From contig NZ_JACZEP010000007.1 of assembly GCF_014863355.1 (NCBI RefSeq), forward strand, positions 287,997 to 351,996: a stretch of 64,000 nucleotides of DNA. Direction: 5' to 3'. Of this stretch, positions 11,122-19,092 are shown in pieces. Both the position numbers and the translations under genes were made by a program. How positions within the stretch are numbered: the first letter of the stretch is position 1; every line of letters starts with the position of its first letter. This DNA comes from Aminobacter carboxidus (lineage in GTDB: Bacteria > Pseudomonadota > Alphaproteobacteria > Rhizobiales > Rhizobiaceae). The notes under the pieces were generated by a model. The model had not been told where the DNA came from, ran no database searches, and saw only the letters and a list, made by a program, of their open reading frames with translations.

Positions 11122-12237
11122 ATGTCCGAGACCATGAAGGGCCGCGCCGCCACCCTCGCCCATCTGCGCCGCTCGCAGCTCGCGCTCGGCGACCCGATCC
11201 CGATGCCGCTGACCATGGCCTCGATCTATCACGCGCCCGGCGACGCGACGGGCCACAACCAGTATGGCCGCTTCAGCAACGCCAACTGGTCGGCCACCGA
11301 AGACATGCTCGGTCACCTCGAAGGCGCACAGTGCGTGGCATTTCCGTCCGGAATGGGCGCTATTTCGGCCGCCTTCTTTGCCCTGCTAAAGACCGGCGAC
11401 CGCATCCTTGTCGCCTCCGACGGCTATCACACGACGCGCATCCTGGCCGACCGCTTCCTCGGCGCCTTCGGCGTCAAAACGGACGTGCGACCAACGGCAA
11501 GCTTCCTTGATGGCGGCTTCGACGGCTATCGCCTGATCTTCGTCGAAAGCCCTTCCAACCCGACGCTCGACATCTGCGACATCACGGCCGTCGCCGAGGC
11601 GGTACATGCGGCCGGCGGACTGCTCATCGTCGACAACACCACGATGACACCCTTCGGCCAGCGCCCACTCGACTTCGGCGCCGACATCGTCGTTGCCGCC
11701 GACACCAAGGCGCCCAATGGCCATTCCGACGTGCTGTTCGGCCATGTCGCGAGCCGCAACCCTGATGTCATAGCCGCCGTCACCGAATGGCGGCAGAACG
11801 CCGGCGGCATCCCCGGCCCGTTCGAGGCCTGGCTGGTGCATCGTGGCCTGGAAACGCTCGAACTGCGCTTCGACCGCATGTGCTCGTCGGCGGAAACCAT
11901 CGCACCGCGCCTCAAAGCCCACCCGGCGGTCAGCGCCCTGCGCTATCCTGGCCTGGAAGGCGACCCCTCGCACAACCTCGCCCGCGTCCAGATGGACCGC
12001 TTCGGCTTCCTGATCAGCTTCGACCTCGGCTCCGAGGAACGGGCGGAAAACTTCATCAATGGCTGCGAACTGATGCATTCTGCCACCTCATTCGGTGGCG
12101 TGCACACAGTTGCCGAACGCCGGCTCCGCCGCGGCGACGCGGTCACACCTGGCTTCATCAGGCTATCGGTCGGCTGCGAACCAGTGGAAGAACTGTGGGC
12201 CGCGATGAAGGCATCGCTGGATCGGATTGCCGGCTGA
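11122..12237 (+). CDS. Cys/Met-metabolism PLP-dependent enzyme (cystathionine lyase/synthase family)
   Basis: Fold-type I PLP enzyme of the cystathionine gamma-synthase/beta- or gamma-lyase family. The 371-residue protein shows YGRFSNAN and the phosphate-binding FPSGMGAISA. FVESPSNPTLDICD and VDNTTMTPFGQRP carry the PLP-contacting aspartate. The Schiff-base lysine is in ADTKAPNGHSD, where the usual TKY is TKA. Substrate (cystathionine, methionine or O-acylhomoserine) cannot be decided. I start at 11122, preceded by GGGAG 11 bases upstream; an in-frame start 87 bases earlier is unsupported. Transcribed divergently from mraZ. Confidence 0.85.
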   Translation: MSETMKGRAATLAHLRRSQLALGDPIPMPLTMASIYHAPGDATGHNQYGRFSNANWSATEDMLGHLEGAQCVAFPSGMGAISAAFFALLKTGDRILVASDGYHTTRILADRFLGAFGVKTDVRPTASFLDGGFDGYRLIFVESPSNPTLDICDITAVAEAVHAAGGLLIVDNTTMTPFGQRPLDFGADIVVAADTKAPNGHSDVLFGHVASRNPDVIAAVTEWRQNAGGIPGPFEAWLVHRGLETLELRFDRMCSSAETIAPRLKAHPAVSALRYPGLEGDPSHNLARVQMDRFGFLISFDLGSEERAENFINGCELMHSATSFGGVHTVAERRLRRGDAVTPGFIRLSVGCEPVEELWAAMKASLDRIAG

Positions 12238-12357
12238 GCGCTCAAAGGTCAGCGGCAGGCTGCTTCGCTGAGCACCATAACCACCTGTCATCCGCGCCTG
12301 AATCAACACGCGCGGAAATCGGCGCAACGCATTGACGGCATGGGCAAAGAGGCAAGC

Positions 12358-12752
12358 GCCAGCTGGCCTGTAAGCCGGGTTCTGTATGGCCCCCGCACCT
12401 TGCGGCACGGGAACGTGGCGACCATTCTTCTTGGACGCATGTTGCCATGCGCCTCACGCAACCTACCCGGGCGGTGAGCCGGAGACAGCCCTGAGGGTTT
12501 CCCCTCGCACCACCCCTATTCGGTTTTGCTCCCGGTGGGGTTTACCTTGCCGCTCCTGTTGCCAGTCGCGCGGTGGGCTCTTACCCCACCCTTTCACCCT
12601 TACCGCGGAAACCGCGGCGGTTTGCTTTCTGTGGCACTTTCCCTGGGGTCGCCCCCGCCGGCCATTAACCGGCACCGTGTATCCATGGAGCCCGGACTTT
12701 CCTCACCCGCTGCCTTTCGGCAATTGCAGGTGCGGCCGCCCGGCCAGCTGGC
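12358..12752 (-). ncRNA. rnpB: RNase P RNA (M1 RNA, type A)
   Basis: The complement begins GCCAGCTGGCCGGGCGGCCG and ends with the same GGCCAGCTGGC arm, forming helix P1. Universal conserved blocks are present: GAGGAAAGTCCGGGCTCC (P4 5' half) near 12690 and ACAGAACCCGGCTTA near 12370. Length is about 395 bases, usual for alphaproteobacteria. It is the catalytic RNA that trims tRNA 5' leaders. Several open frames across it are not real genes. Confidence 0.97.
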
Positions 12753-12757
12753 AAGGC

Positions 12758-12787
12758 GTATAGAATGGTTCGCTCGGCAAAAGGCAA
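12758..12787 (-). promoter_or_regulatory. Probable sigma-70 promoter of rnpB
   Basis: On the minus strand TTGCCT (12787-12782) and CTATAC (12763-12758) are separated by 18 bases, close to the rhizobial CTTGAC/CTATAT pattern. The -10 ends six bases before the inferred RNA 5' end at 12752. The rest of the gap to 12933 shows nothing else. Confidence 0.5.
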
Positions 12788-12933
12788 ATGAAAACATTCG
12801 CCTCAAGAGCGCCGTGCGTCCGATTGGACGCACAAAGCATGCTCTTGTTCACTGAACCTGCGCTTCGGGCCTTTCGAACATCGAGACCGATTTTCCGACC
12901 GATGCGGCCGGCAACCATCCATTCCGTCAGCCG

Positions 12934-13590
12934 TTAACCGCCGATGCGGGCCTGGACTTTCTTGCAATAGGCAGCGGAAATCGGGTTCATGCGCTTAGCG
13001 CCATGGCCGGCATTGTACCTGAGGATCGTGCCGCAGGTCGTACCGCCGGAAAGCTCATGCGCCTTGGCAAGGTACTTGAGGCCGAACTTGATGTTGGTTT
13101 CGGGATTGAACAGGCCCTTGGCCGAACCCGAATAGCCCATCATGCGTGCCGTTGCCGGCTTGATCTGCATCAGGCCGATTTCACCGGCGCTGCCACGTGC
13201 ATTCGGACGATAGTTGCTTTCGACGCTGATCACGGCATGGGCCAGCGACACCGGCACGCCGTAGGACGAAGCATAGCGGGCAACGATTTCACCATAGGGC
13301 GCATTCGCCTTGGCCGCCTTGGCCGTCTTGCCAGCCTGCTCCTTCACCGTCTTGGCGCCCTTGGCACCGATTGACGCGGTCTTGAAGTTGTCGATCGCAG
13401 CTTCCTTCTTGGCACTGCAGCCGAACAGATAGGGGCAATCGTCAGTGGTCTTGTTTGACTTGTTTGCGTTGGCTTTTTTGTTGGTCTCAATTATCGCCTT
13501 CGAGGCCCTGACAGCGCCGTCCTGGGCGTGAGCGGCAAAAGAGGTCAGGCCGGCGGCAAATGCCACCGCTAAAACGGTCAAATTCTTCAT
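12934..13590 (-). CDS. Secreted SLT-domain lytic transglycosylase
   Basis: Periplasmic enzyme predicted to cleave the MurNAc-GlcNAc bond of peptidoglycan. The 218-residue precursor has a signal peptide (MKNLTVLAV to AHA, residues 1-22), a Lys/Ala-rich linker to about 97, and an SLT domain with the catalytic glutamate E124 in ISVESNYRP, then GLMQIKPATARMMG and LRYNAGHGAKR. The start at 13590 is chosen because AAGGA lies five bases upstream and the signal peptide starts there. An 18-codon upstream extension is open. Confidence 0.88.
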   Translation of the reverse strand: MKNLTVLAVAFAAGLTSFAAHAQDGAVRASKAIIETNKKANANKSNKTTDDCPYLFGCSAKKEAAIDNFKTASIGAKGAKTVKEQAGKTAKAAKANAPYGEIVARYASSYGVPVSLAHAVISVESNYRPNARGSAGEIGLMQIKPATARMMGYSGSAKGLFNPETNIKFGLKYLAKAHELSGGTTCGTILRYNAGHGAKRMNPISAAYCKKVQARIGG

Positions 13591-13796
13591 GTTATCCTTG
13601 TTCTCGAACAGGCCGAGCGACAGCCGAAAGCCATCGCGCAGCATCCCTTCCTAAACGCCGGGGCCCTCTTCTGGGGCATGCAGGATTAGCCGGCGCCTTG
13701 CACGGGAATGCATGTGACGGGGGAACTGGCGGGAAAAATGGCCGGACAAGTCACAATACGTGACAGGTTGTAATCTGGCGAATCACCAACCCTAGG

Positions 13797-14561
13797 CTAG
13801 TCAAGCCCGCCTGGAAGCGCGGCGAGCAGCCGCCGCAGCGTCGAAAGAGTCGAAGAATCGACGACGCCATCCACGCACCTCGTGCGGAAATGTCGTTGAA
13901 ATGCTTGAACAGTTACCGCTGTCTGCGCATCGAAGCGCCCGGTGATCTCGACGCCGTAGCCATAGAGTGCCAGCATCGATTGCAGTTCCTCGACTGCCGC
14001 GCCGGCGTCGCCCGGTTGCAGCATTGCGTGCCCGTTGCGCGGCGAAGGTGCGACCCAATGACCTACACCGGCTTGCGCCAACATCCGCCAGGAAAACTTC
14101 TCGCCTGGGTCAACCTTGCGTCCCAAGGCAACGTCGGAGTGCGCCAAAACGCGCTCCGGCGCCACATTGTGACGCTCGACGATGCCGAGGCACAGCTCGA
14201 TCAACGCGTCCATCTGGCGTTTGGGAAACGAGCTGTAGCCCAGCGCGTGGCCGGGGTTGACGATCTCGATGCCGACCGAGCAGGAATTGATGTCGGTGTC
14301 ACCGCGCCAGGAACTCTTTCCGGCATGCCAGGCGCGGTCGCTTTCGCGCACCATCTGAACGATGCGCCCATCCTCGTGGACCAGGTAGTGCGACGACACT
14401 TCGCTTGCCGGATTGCAAAGCCAAGCCTCGGCCCCGTCACCGGTTTCCATGCCGGTGTAGTGCAACACGATCATATCGGGCTTCATCTCGTCGCGCCGCT
14501 GCCCGAAATTGGGCGAAAGCCGTACCTCGGCATGCGGTTGGTCGGGTTGAAAACCGCTCAT
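13797..14561 (-). CDS. AmpD-like N-acetylmuramoyl-L-alanine amidase with peptidoglycan-binding domain
   Basis: The 254-residue protein has an amidase_2 domain with the Zn-site histidine in VLHYTGM (H34), SSHYLVHEDG, the WHAGKSSW segment and AHSDVALGRKVDPG. A C-terminal PG_binding_1 repeat spans about 185-250. It cleaves between MurNAc and L-Ala. There is no evident signal peptide, so it may act in the cytoplasm on anhydro-muropeptides or be exported otherwise. The four-base overlap (ATGA) with the upstream TerB/J-domain gene indicates one operon. Confidence 0.9.
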   Translation of the reverse strand: MSGFQPDQPHAEVRLSPNFGQRRDEMKPDMIVLHYTGMETGDGAEAWLCNPASEVSSHYLVHEDGRIVQMVRESDRAWHAGKSSWRGDTDINSCSVGIEIVNPGHALGYSSFPKRQMDALIELCLGIVERHNVAPERVLAHSDVALGRKVDPGEKFSWRMLAQAGVGHWVAPSPRNGHAMLQPGDAGAAVEELQSMLALYGYGVEITGRFDAQTAVTVQAFQRHFRTRCVDGVVDSSTLSTLRRLLAALPGGLD

Positions 14562-15277
14562 GCGTGCCGGAGTCCCCTTTCGATCATCTCGTAGGCCGCA
14601 TTGATCGCGGCGATGCGCGTCGTGGCGATCCTGATGAACTCTTCGGGCAGGCCGCGCGCAATCAGCTTATCGGGATGATTGCTGGCGACAAGCTTGCGAT
14701 AGTGCTTGCGCACATCCTCGAACGGCTTGCCACGCTCGATGCCGAGCACGCGGTAGGGATCGGTGTCGCCAAGATCGAGATGCCGCGCCACGATGGTCTG
14801 GTAGTGCGCCTCTTCGATATGGAAGATCTCGGACACGCGATGCAGGAAACTGCCCTCGCACTGGTGCATGATCCCGTCCGCCTTGGCAATGTGGAAGAGG
14901 CCGTCGAGAATGTCTTCCAGCATCCTGCAATTGGTGTGCCCCGAACCGCACAGCTTTGCCATGCGCTCGGCATAGTATTCGAAGCCGGCAACGTCCTGCT
15001 GCGCGAAATGGTAGAGCCGCGCCACGTCGCGCGCATGTTCGGGAGGTACGGCGAATATTTCGTAAAAGGCGCGAACCTCGTCCTGCGACACGACGCCATC
15101 GGCCTTGGCCATCTTGGCCGACAGCGCGATCATCGCAACCGAGAACGCCACGCGGCGACGGGTTTCGGCGTCTCCTGAGAAGACGGTGCGCACAGCCTCC
15201 ACGACGTCAGCGACGCCATTTGCCGCCGACGCAGAGATACGTGCGATGAAGTCGCCGAGACGGTCCCAAATCGACAT
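14558..15277 (-). CDS. TerB-like/J-domain protein (DjlA-like)
   Basis: A 239-residue protein with an all-helical TerB-type domain (about residues 40-155, including KMAKADGVVSQDEVRAFYEIF and IAKADGIMHQCEG) followed by a C-terminal J-domain (about 172-236) with the NHPDK motif that stimulates Hsp70 ATPase. DjlA proteins share this order but usually carry an N-terminal membrane helix, not obvious here. The frame is open for a further 204 codons upstream; I start at MSIWDRLGDF. Substrate unknown; co-transcribed with the amidase. Confidence 0.82.
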   Translation of the reverse strand: MSIWDRLGDFIARISASAANGVADVVEAVRTVFSGDAETRRRVAFSVAMIALSAKMAKADGVVSQDEVRAFYEIFAVPPEHARDVARLYHFAQQDVAGFEYYAERMAKLCGSGHTNCRMLEDILDGLFHIAKADGIMHQCEGSFLHRVSEIFHIEEAHYQTIVARHLDLGDTDPYRVLGIERGKPFEDVRKHYRKLVASNHPDKLIARGLPEEFIRIATTRIAAINAAYEMIERGLRHA

Positions 15278-15425
15278 GGCGCTTCTTAGGATGAAACATT
15301 CGCAAATGCGAGATGACTTTGCGCGCGAGGCATAACTTTGTCGGCAACAGTCCGCTCTGGACCAAGATTCTGGACCAATGGAATTTTCACGACGCAAAAG
15401 CCAAGTGTCGGTATCGATCTGCGCC

Positions 15426-16328
15426 ATGGACGCGCGCAACACCACCCAGCCGGCACATGCATTCTCCCGCGAGACGATCGGACTTGCCCTTGGCACGCTC
15501 GGCGTCGTCATCTTCGGCGGCACCTTGCCGGCGACGCGTGTTGCACTGGCAACCTTTTCGCCGTGGTTCGTGACCCACGGCCGCGCTGCCATGGCGTCGC
15601 TTGCTGCAGCCTTGCTGCTGCTGGTCCTGCGCAAGCGGTTTCCGAGAAGCGATGCGCCAGCATTGTTCCTTGCAGGTCTGCTGCTGGTCTTCGGCTTCCC
15701 GATCTTCTCGTCCATCGCCATGCAGACGGTGCCAGCCTCGCATGGCGGGGTGGTACTCGGCGTGCTCCCACTGACCACCAGCATCTTTGCCGCGATCATC
15801 GGCGGCGAGCGCCCATCGGCCTTCTTCTGGATCTGCGGTGTCGCAGGCGCTGCCCTCGTTGTCACCTTCGCCATCAGCGACAGCGGCATGCAGCTTTCAT
15901 CAGGTGACTTGTTCCTGTTCCTTGCAGCACTGTCGGCGAGCCTGGGCTATGTCGTGTCGGGCAAGCTGTCGCGCCACATGCCCGGCTGGGAGGTCATCTG
16001 CTGGTCATTGATCCTGACCGCGCCGATCTCGATCCCCGGAGCGCTGTTGAGCTGGCATCCCGAGTTCGCAGCCGCCTCGTCGGCGCAGACATTTGCCTTC
16101 TTCTATCTGTGCTTCGGCTCGATGTTCCTTGGCTTCTTTGCCTGGAACGTCGGACTCGGCATGGGCGGCATTGCCCGCGTCAGCCAGGTTCAGCTGTTGC
16201 AGTCCTTCGTCACCCTCGCCATCTCCGCCTTCCTGCTTGGCGAACTTGTCGGCGTGAGAACCTTGGTGTTCGCGCTCGCCGTCATCGCCATTGTCGCGCT
16301 CGGCCGTCGCGCCCGGGTGACGCGCTAA
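15426..16328 (+). CDS. EamA/DMT-family membrane transporter
   Basis: About 300 residues with ten predicted hydrophobic helices in two EamA repeats, the drug/metabolite exporter fold. Repeat signatures include an early VIFGGTLPATRVAL and MFLGFFAWNVGLGMGG in the second half. Substrate not inferable. An in-frame ATG at 15378 would add 16 residues. Neither start has a good ribosome site; I prefer 15426, which leaves a short cytoplasmic N-terminus. Divergent from the TerB/J-domain gene. Confidence 0.8.
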   Translation: MDARNTTQPAHAFSRETIGLALGTLGVVIFGGTLPATRVALATFSPWFVTHGRAAMASLAAALLLLVLRKRFPRSDAPALFLAGLLLVFGFPIFSSIAMQTVPASHGGVVLGVLPLTTSIFAAIIGGERPSAFFWICGVAGAALVVTFAISDSGMQLSSGDLFLFLAALSASLGYVVSGKLSRHMPGWEVICWSLILTAPISIPGALLSWHPEFAAASSAQTFAFFYLCFGSMFLGFFAWNVGLGMGGIARVSQVQLLQSFVTLAISAFLLGELVGVRTLVFALAVIAIVALGRRARVTR

Positions 16329-16343
16329 CTCGGCACAAAAGAA

Positions 16344-16369
16344 AAGCCCGGAGCGAATGCCCCGGGCTT
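16344..16369 (-). terminator. Rho-independent terminator of the lipoprotein gene
   Basis: AAGCCCGG (16344-16351) pairs with CCGGGCTT (16362-16369) across a 10-base loop. On the minus strand the stem is followed by a T-rich run (complement of AAAAGAAAA), so it best serves the gene ending at 16386. It may also stop the plus-strand transporter transcript. Confidence 0.75.
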
Positions 16370-16385
16370 GCCTCCTCCCGCAAAA

Positions 16386-16673
16386 TTACTGTGCGGGTGC
16401 AGCCGGCTCTACTGGCTTGGGCTGCATGGCGTCGTTGTTCTGCATCTCGCCGCTCGTGCCGCTTTCCGGCGCCGGCGTGATGCTCTTGGTCGTGGTGTTG
16501 TCGGTCGCCGGCGGCGTGGCCTCAGGCGTCGCGGGCGCAGGCGTCATCGGTGCCGGCTGCTCGGTCGCAGGTGGGTTCACGCTTTCGGTGGTGGTGCTGT
16601 CGGTATTGTCGCTACAGGCGGCAACGCCAAACAGCGCAATGGCAGAAACCGACGCGAGAATGAGCTTCTTCAT
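16386..16673 (-). CDS. Small Pro/Thr-rich lipoprotein of unknown function
   Basis: A 95-residue precursor beginning MKKLILASVSAIALFGVAAC. The VAAC lipobox predicts lipidation at Cys20. The mature part is low-complexity (Pro, Thr, Ala, Glu, Met) with no recognisable domain. The start is fixed by GGAG seven to ten bases upstream and by the signal sequence; a 41-codon upstream extension lacks both. Function unknown; envelope location is inferred. Confidence 0.75.
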   Translation of the reverse strand: MKKLILASVSAIALFGVAACSDNTDSTTTESVNPPATEQPAPMTPAPATPEATPPATDNTTTKSITPAPESGTSGEMQNNDAMQPKPVEPAAPAQ

Positions 16674-16870
16674 AACAATCTCCTTTCGACAACGGCCCGT
16701 CCAGCGGGCGTCGGAGATGAAATGCGCAGGTCCCCCGCGTAGTTTCGTAACGTTCGGAGTCGGCCTGTCACATAGGCCCTGTCGTGCCGCCGTCATCGCA
16801 CCGTCACCGCGCTGTCACGCCGGTAGGCTACCCGCTGCGCCCAACCAACGAAGCGGGGAATCGCATTTCC

Positions 16871-18115
16871 ATGACCGACGTTTCCGGAGAACTTGTCTTT
16901 CGTCGCGGCAAGAAAGTTGGAAAGGCGGTCTACCAGAACCGCGCCCTTTCCAAGGAAGGGCTGTCCGAGCGGCTCTTTGCGCTGCTGTTTTCGGGCCTCG
17001 TCTATCCGCAGATCTGGGAAGACCCCGACGTCGACATGGAAGCGATGCAGCTTGGCGAGGGCCACAAGGTCGTCACCATCGCCTCGGGCGGCTGCAATAT
17101 CCTTGCCTATCTCACCCGCTCGCCAGCCAGGATCGACGCCGTCGATCTCAATGGCGCCCATATCGCACTGAACCGGATGAAGTTGGCTGCGGTACGCCAC
17201 CTGCCGACGCAAGGCGACCTGTTCCGCTTCTTCGGCGAGGCCGATGTCGAGCACAACTCGCATGCCTATGATCGCTTCATCGCGCCCCATCTCGATGCCT
17301 CGAGCCGTGCCTATTGGGAAAGCCGCAACTGGCGCGGCAAGCGCCGCATCGCCACCTTCGACGGCAATTTCTACAAGACCGGCCTGCTCGGCCTGTTCAT
17401 CGCCGCCGGCCACCGTGTCGCCAAGCTTTACGGCGTCGACCCGGCCGCAATCATGGCAACCGGCAGCCAGGCCGAACAGCGCCGCTTCTTCGATGAACGG
17501 ATCGCGCCGGTGTTCGAGCGCCGCATGCTGCGCTTCATCACCGCACGCAAATCCTCATTGTTCGGCCTCGGCATCCCGCCGGCGCAATATGACTCGCTGC
17601 TAACCTCGGGCGACGGCTCGATGGCCGGCGTGCTCAAAGCCAGGCTCGAGAAGCTGGCCTGCGACTTCCCCCTCGAAAACAACTACTTCGCCTGGCAGGC
17701 CTTCGCCCGCCGCTATCCGAAGCCGGGCGAAGCCGCTCTGCCCGCCTATCTCGAGCAGGACAATTACGCGACGATCCGCGCCAACATCGATCGCGTTTCC
17801 ATCCATCACGCCAACTTTACCGAACTGCTGGCCGGCAAGGATGCCGGTTCGGTCGACCGCTACGTGCTGCTCGATGCCCAGGACTGGATGAGCGACGACC
17901 AGCTCAATGCACTGTGGACCGAAATCACCCGCACCGCCGCATCCGGCGCCCGGGTCATCTTCCGCACCGCGGCCGAACCCAGCCTGTTGCCCGGCCGACT
18001 GTCGCCGGCATTGCTCGACCAGTGGGCCTATGAGGAGCAGGCATCGCGCGACTACACCGCCCGCGACCGCTCGGCGATCTATGGCGGCTTCCACCTCTAT
18101 GTGAAGAAATCCTGA
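16871..18115 (+). CDS. btaA: BtaA, SAM:diacylglycerol 3-amino-3-carboxypropyltransferase
   Basis: First step of diacylglyceryl-trimethylhomoserine (DGTS) betaine lipid synthesis: moves the 3-amino-3-carboxypropyl group of SAM onto diacylglycerol. The 414-residue protein matches the DUF3419/BtaA family, with VYPQIWEDPDVDMEAM near residue 50, the SAM-site TIASGGCNILAYL and DAVDLNGAHIALN. The start at 16871 excludes a 29-codon upstream extension. The btaB start overlaps its stop by one base. BtaAB homologues typically replace phospholipids during phosphate limitation; no Pho box was identified here. Confidence 0.9.
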   Translation: MTDVSGELVFRRGKKVGKAVYQNRALSKEGLSERLFALLFSGLVYPQIWEDPDVDMEAMQLGEGHKVVTIASGGCNILAYLTRSPARIDAVDLNGAHIALNRMKLAAVRHLPTQGDLFRFFGEADVEHNSHAYDRFIAPHLDASSRAYWESRNWRGKRRIATFDGNFYKTGLLGLFIAAGHRVAKLYGVDPAAIMATGSQAEQRRFFDERIAPVFERRMLRFITARKSSLFGLGIPPAQYDSLLTSGDGSMAGVLKARLEKLACDFPLENNYFAWQAFARRYPKPGEAALPAYLEQDNYATIRANIDRVSIHHANFTELLAGKDAGSVDRYVLLDAQDWMSDDQLNALWTEITRTAASGARVIFRTAAEPSLLPGRLSPALLDQWAYEEQASRDYTARDRSAIYGGFHLYVKKS

Positions 18116-18777
18116 TGAGCGCGCCCGAGCTTTCGGCCGGCCATTCCGGGCTGATGGACAGCGTCTACCGGCATCAGCGCCACATCTACGACCTGACGCG
18201 CAAATATTACCTGCTCGGCCGCGACCGCATGGTCTCGGAGCTCGCCCCGCCCACGGGTGGCACCGTGCTCGAACTCGGCTGCGGCACCGGGCGCAACCTG
18301 ATTCTCGCTGCCAGACGTTTTCCGAACGCCCATTTCTATGGCCTCGACATATCAGCAGAGATGCTGGCGACGGCCAGGGCATCGATCGCCCGGGCCGGCC
18401 TGTCGGATCGCATATCTCTGGCGCAGGCCGACGCCACCTCGTTCGACGCCGCCGCCCTGTTCGGGCGCGCCGGCTTCGACCGCGTCTTCATCTCCTACGC
18501 CTTGTCGATGATCCCCGGTTGGGAGCGCTCGGTGTCGGCGGCACTGGCAGCCTCAGTAGGCTCGGTCCACATCGTCGACTTCGGCCAGCAGGAACGGCTA
18601 CCGGCCTGGTTCCGCAACCTGCTGCGCGGCTGGCTCGCACGTTTCCATGTCACGCCACGCGAGACCTTGGCTGCCGAAATCGCCGCCCAGGCCCGCGCCG
18701 CCGGCAAAAGTACAAGCTTCACCTCGCTTTACCGAGGTTATGCCTGGCTCGTCGTCGTCGGCGGGATCAAGGCATAG
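18115..18777 (+). CDS. btaB: BtaB, diacylglyceryl-homoserine N-methyltransferase
   Basis: Three successive SAM-dependent N-methylations turn diacylglyceryl-homoserine into DGTS. The 220-residue class I methyltransferase has VLELGCGTGRNL near residue 50, GLDISAEMLATA and AQADATSFD. It overlaps btaA by one base, which supports the assignment over a generic methyltransferase. Confidence 0.88.
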   Translation: MSAPELSAGHSGLMDSVYRHQRHIYDLTRKYYLLGRDRMVSELAPPTGGTVLELGCGTGRNLILAARRFPNAHFYGLDISAEMLATARASIARAGLSDRISLAQADATSFDAAALFGRAGFDRVFISYALSMIPGWERSVSAALAASVGSVHIVDFGQQERLPAWFRNLLRGWLARFHVTPRETLAAEIAAQARAAGKSTSFTSLYRGYAWLVVVGGIKA

Positions 18778-19092
18778 CTTGCGTCGCTGCTGATCAGCGT
18801 CTTGGGGCTACGGCCTCGAAGCTCAAGCCGAAGCGCATGAGATATTTGCGTAGCCTGTCGGCATCGTTACCGCTGGTCTTCAGCTTGCGTGACTGCGCGA
18901 ACAATTCGCGGCCGGCGGCGCTGAGTGAACTGCGTTCGCGACAGACCTTCAGGACCGCCGGCGACTGGCAGGCCGACGCGCCCTGGCGCAAAAAAGCGGC
19001 AGGCGCGCCAGGAATAGTCCAGCTGCGACGTCGAATGCGGAATTCACCAATCCGCATTCGACGATCACCTGGTTGCGACTTTTGCCGTGACC
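18778..19092. other. Intergenic segment with two stem-loops between convergent genes
   Basis: The stronger structure is a perfect 13-base stem, 19029-19041 against 19051-19063, with a 9-base loop and no U-tract. A second, 8-base stem pairs 18982-18989 with 19005-19012. A minus-strand frame (18794-19057, 87 codons) ends in a segment vaguely like a P27-type phage terminase small subunit but is too weak to call. Possible termination region or structured RNA. Confidence 0.4.

Noticed and set aside
12386..12855. Open frames across 12386-12855 on both strands
   Set aside because: They cover the conserved RNase P RNA and its promoter.
15278..15889. Extension of the TerB/J-domain frame to 443 residues
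   Set aside because: The upstream part is antisense to the DMT transporter and unlike any TerB protein.
18794..19057. Possible P27-like phage terminase small-subunit remnant
   Set aside because: Only a short C-terminal resemblance (LRKYLMRFGL), with no phage genes or att sites nearby.
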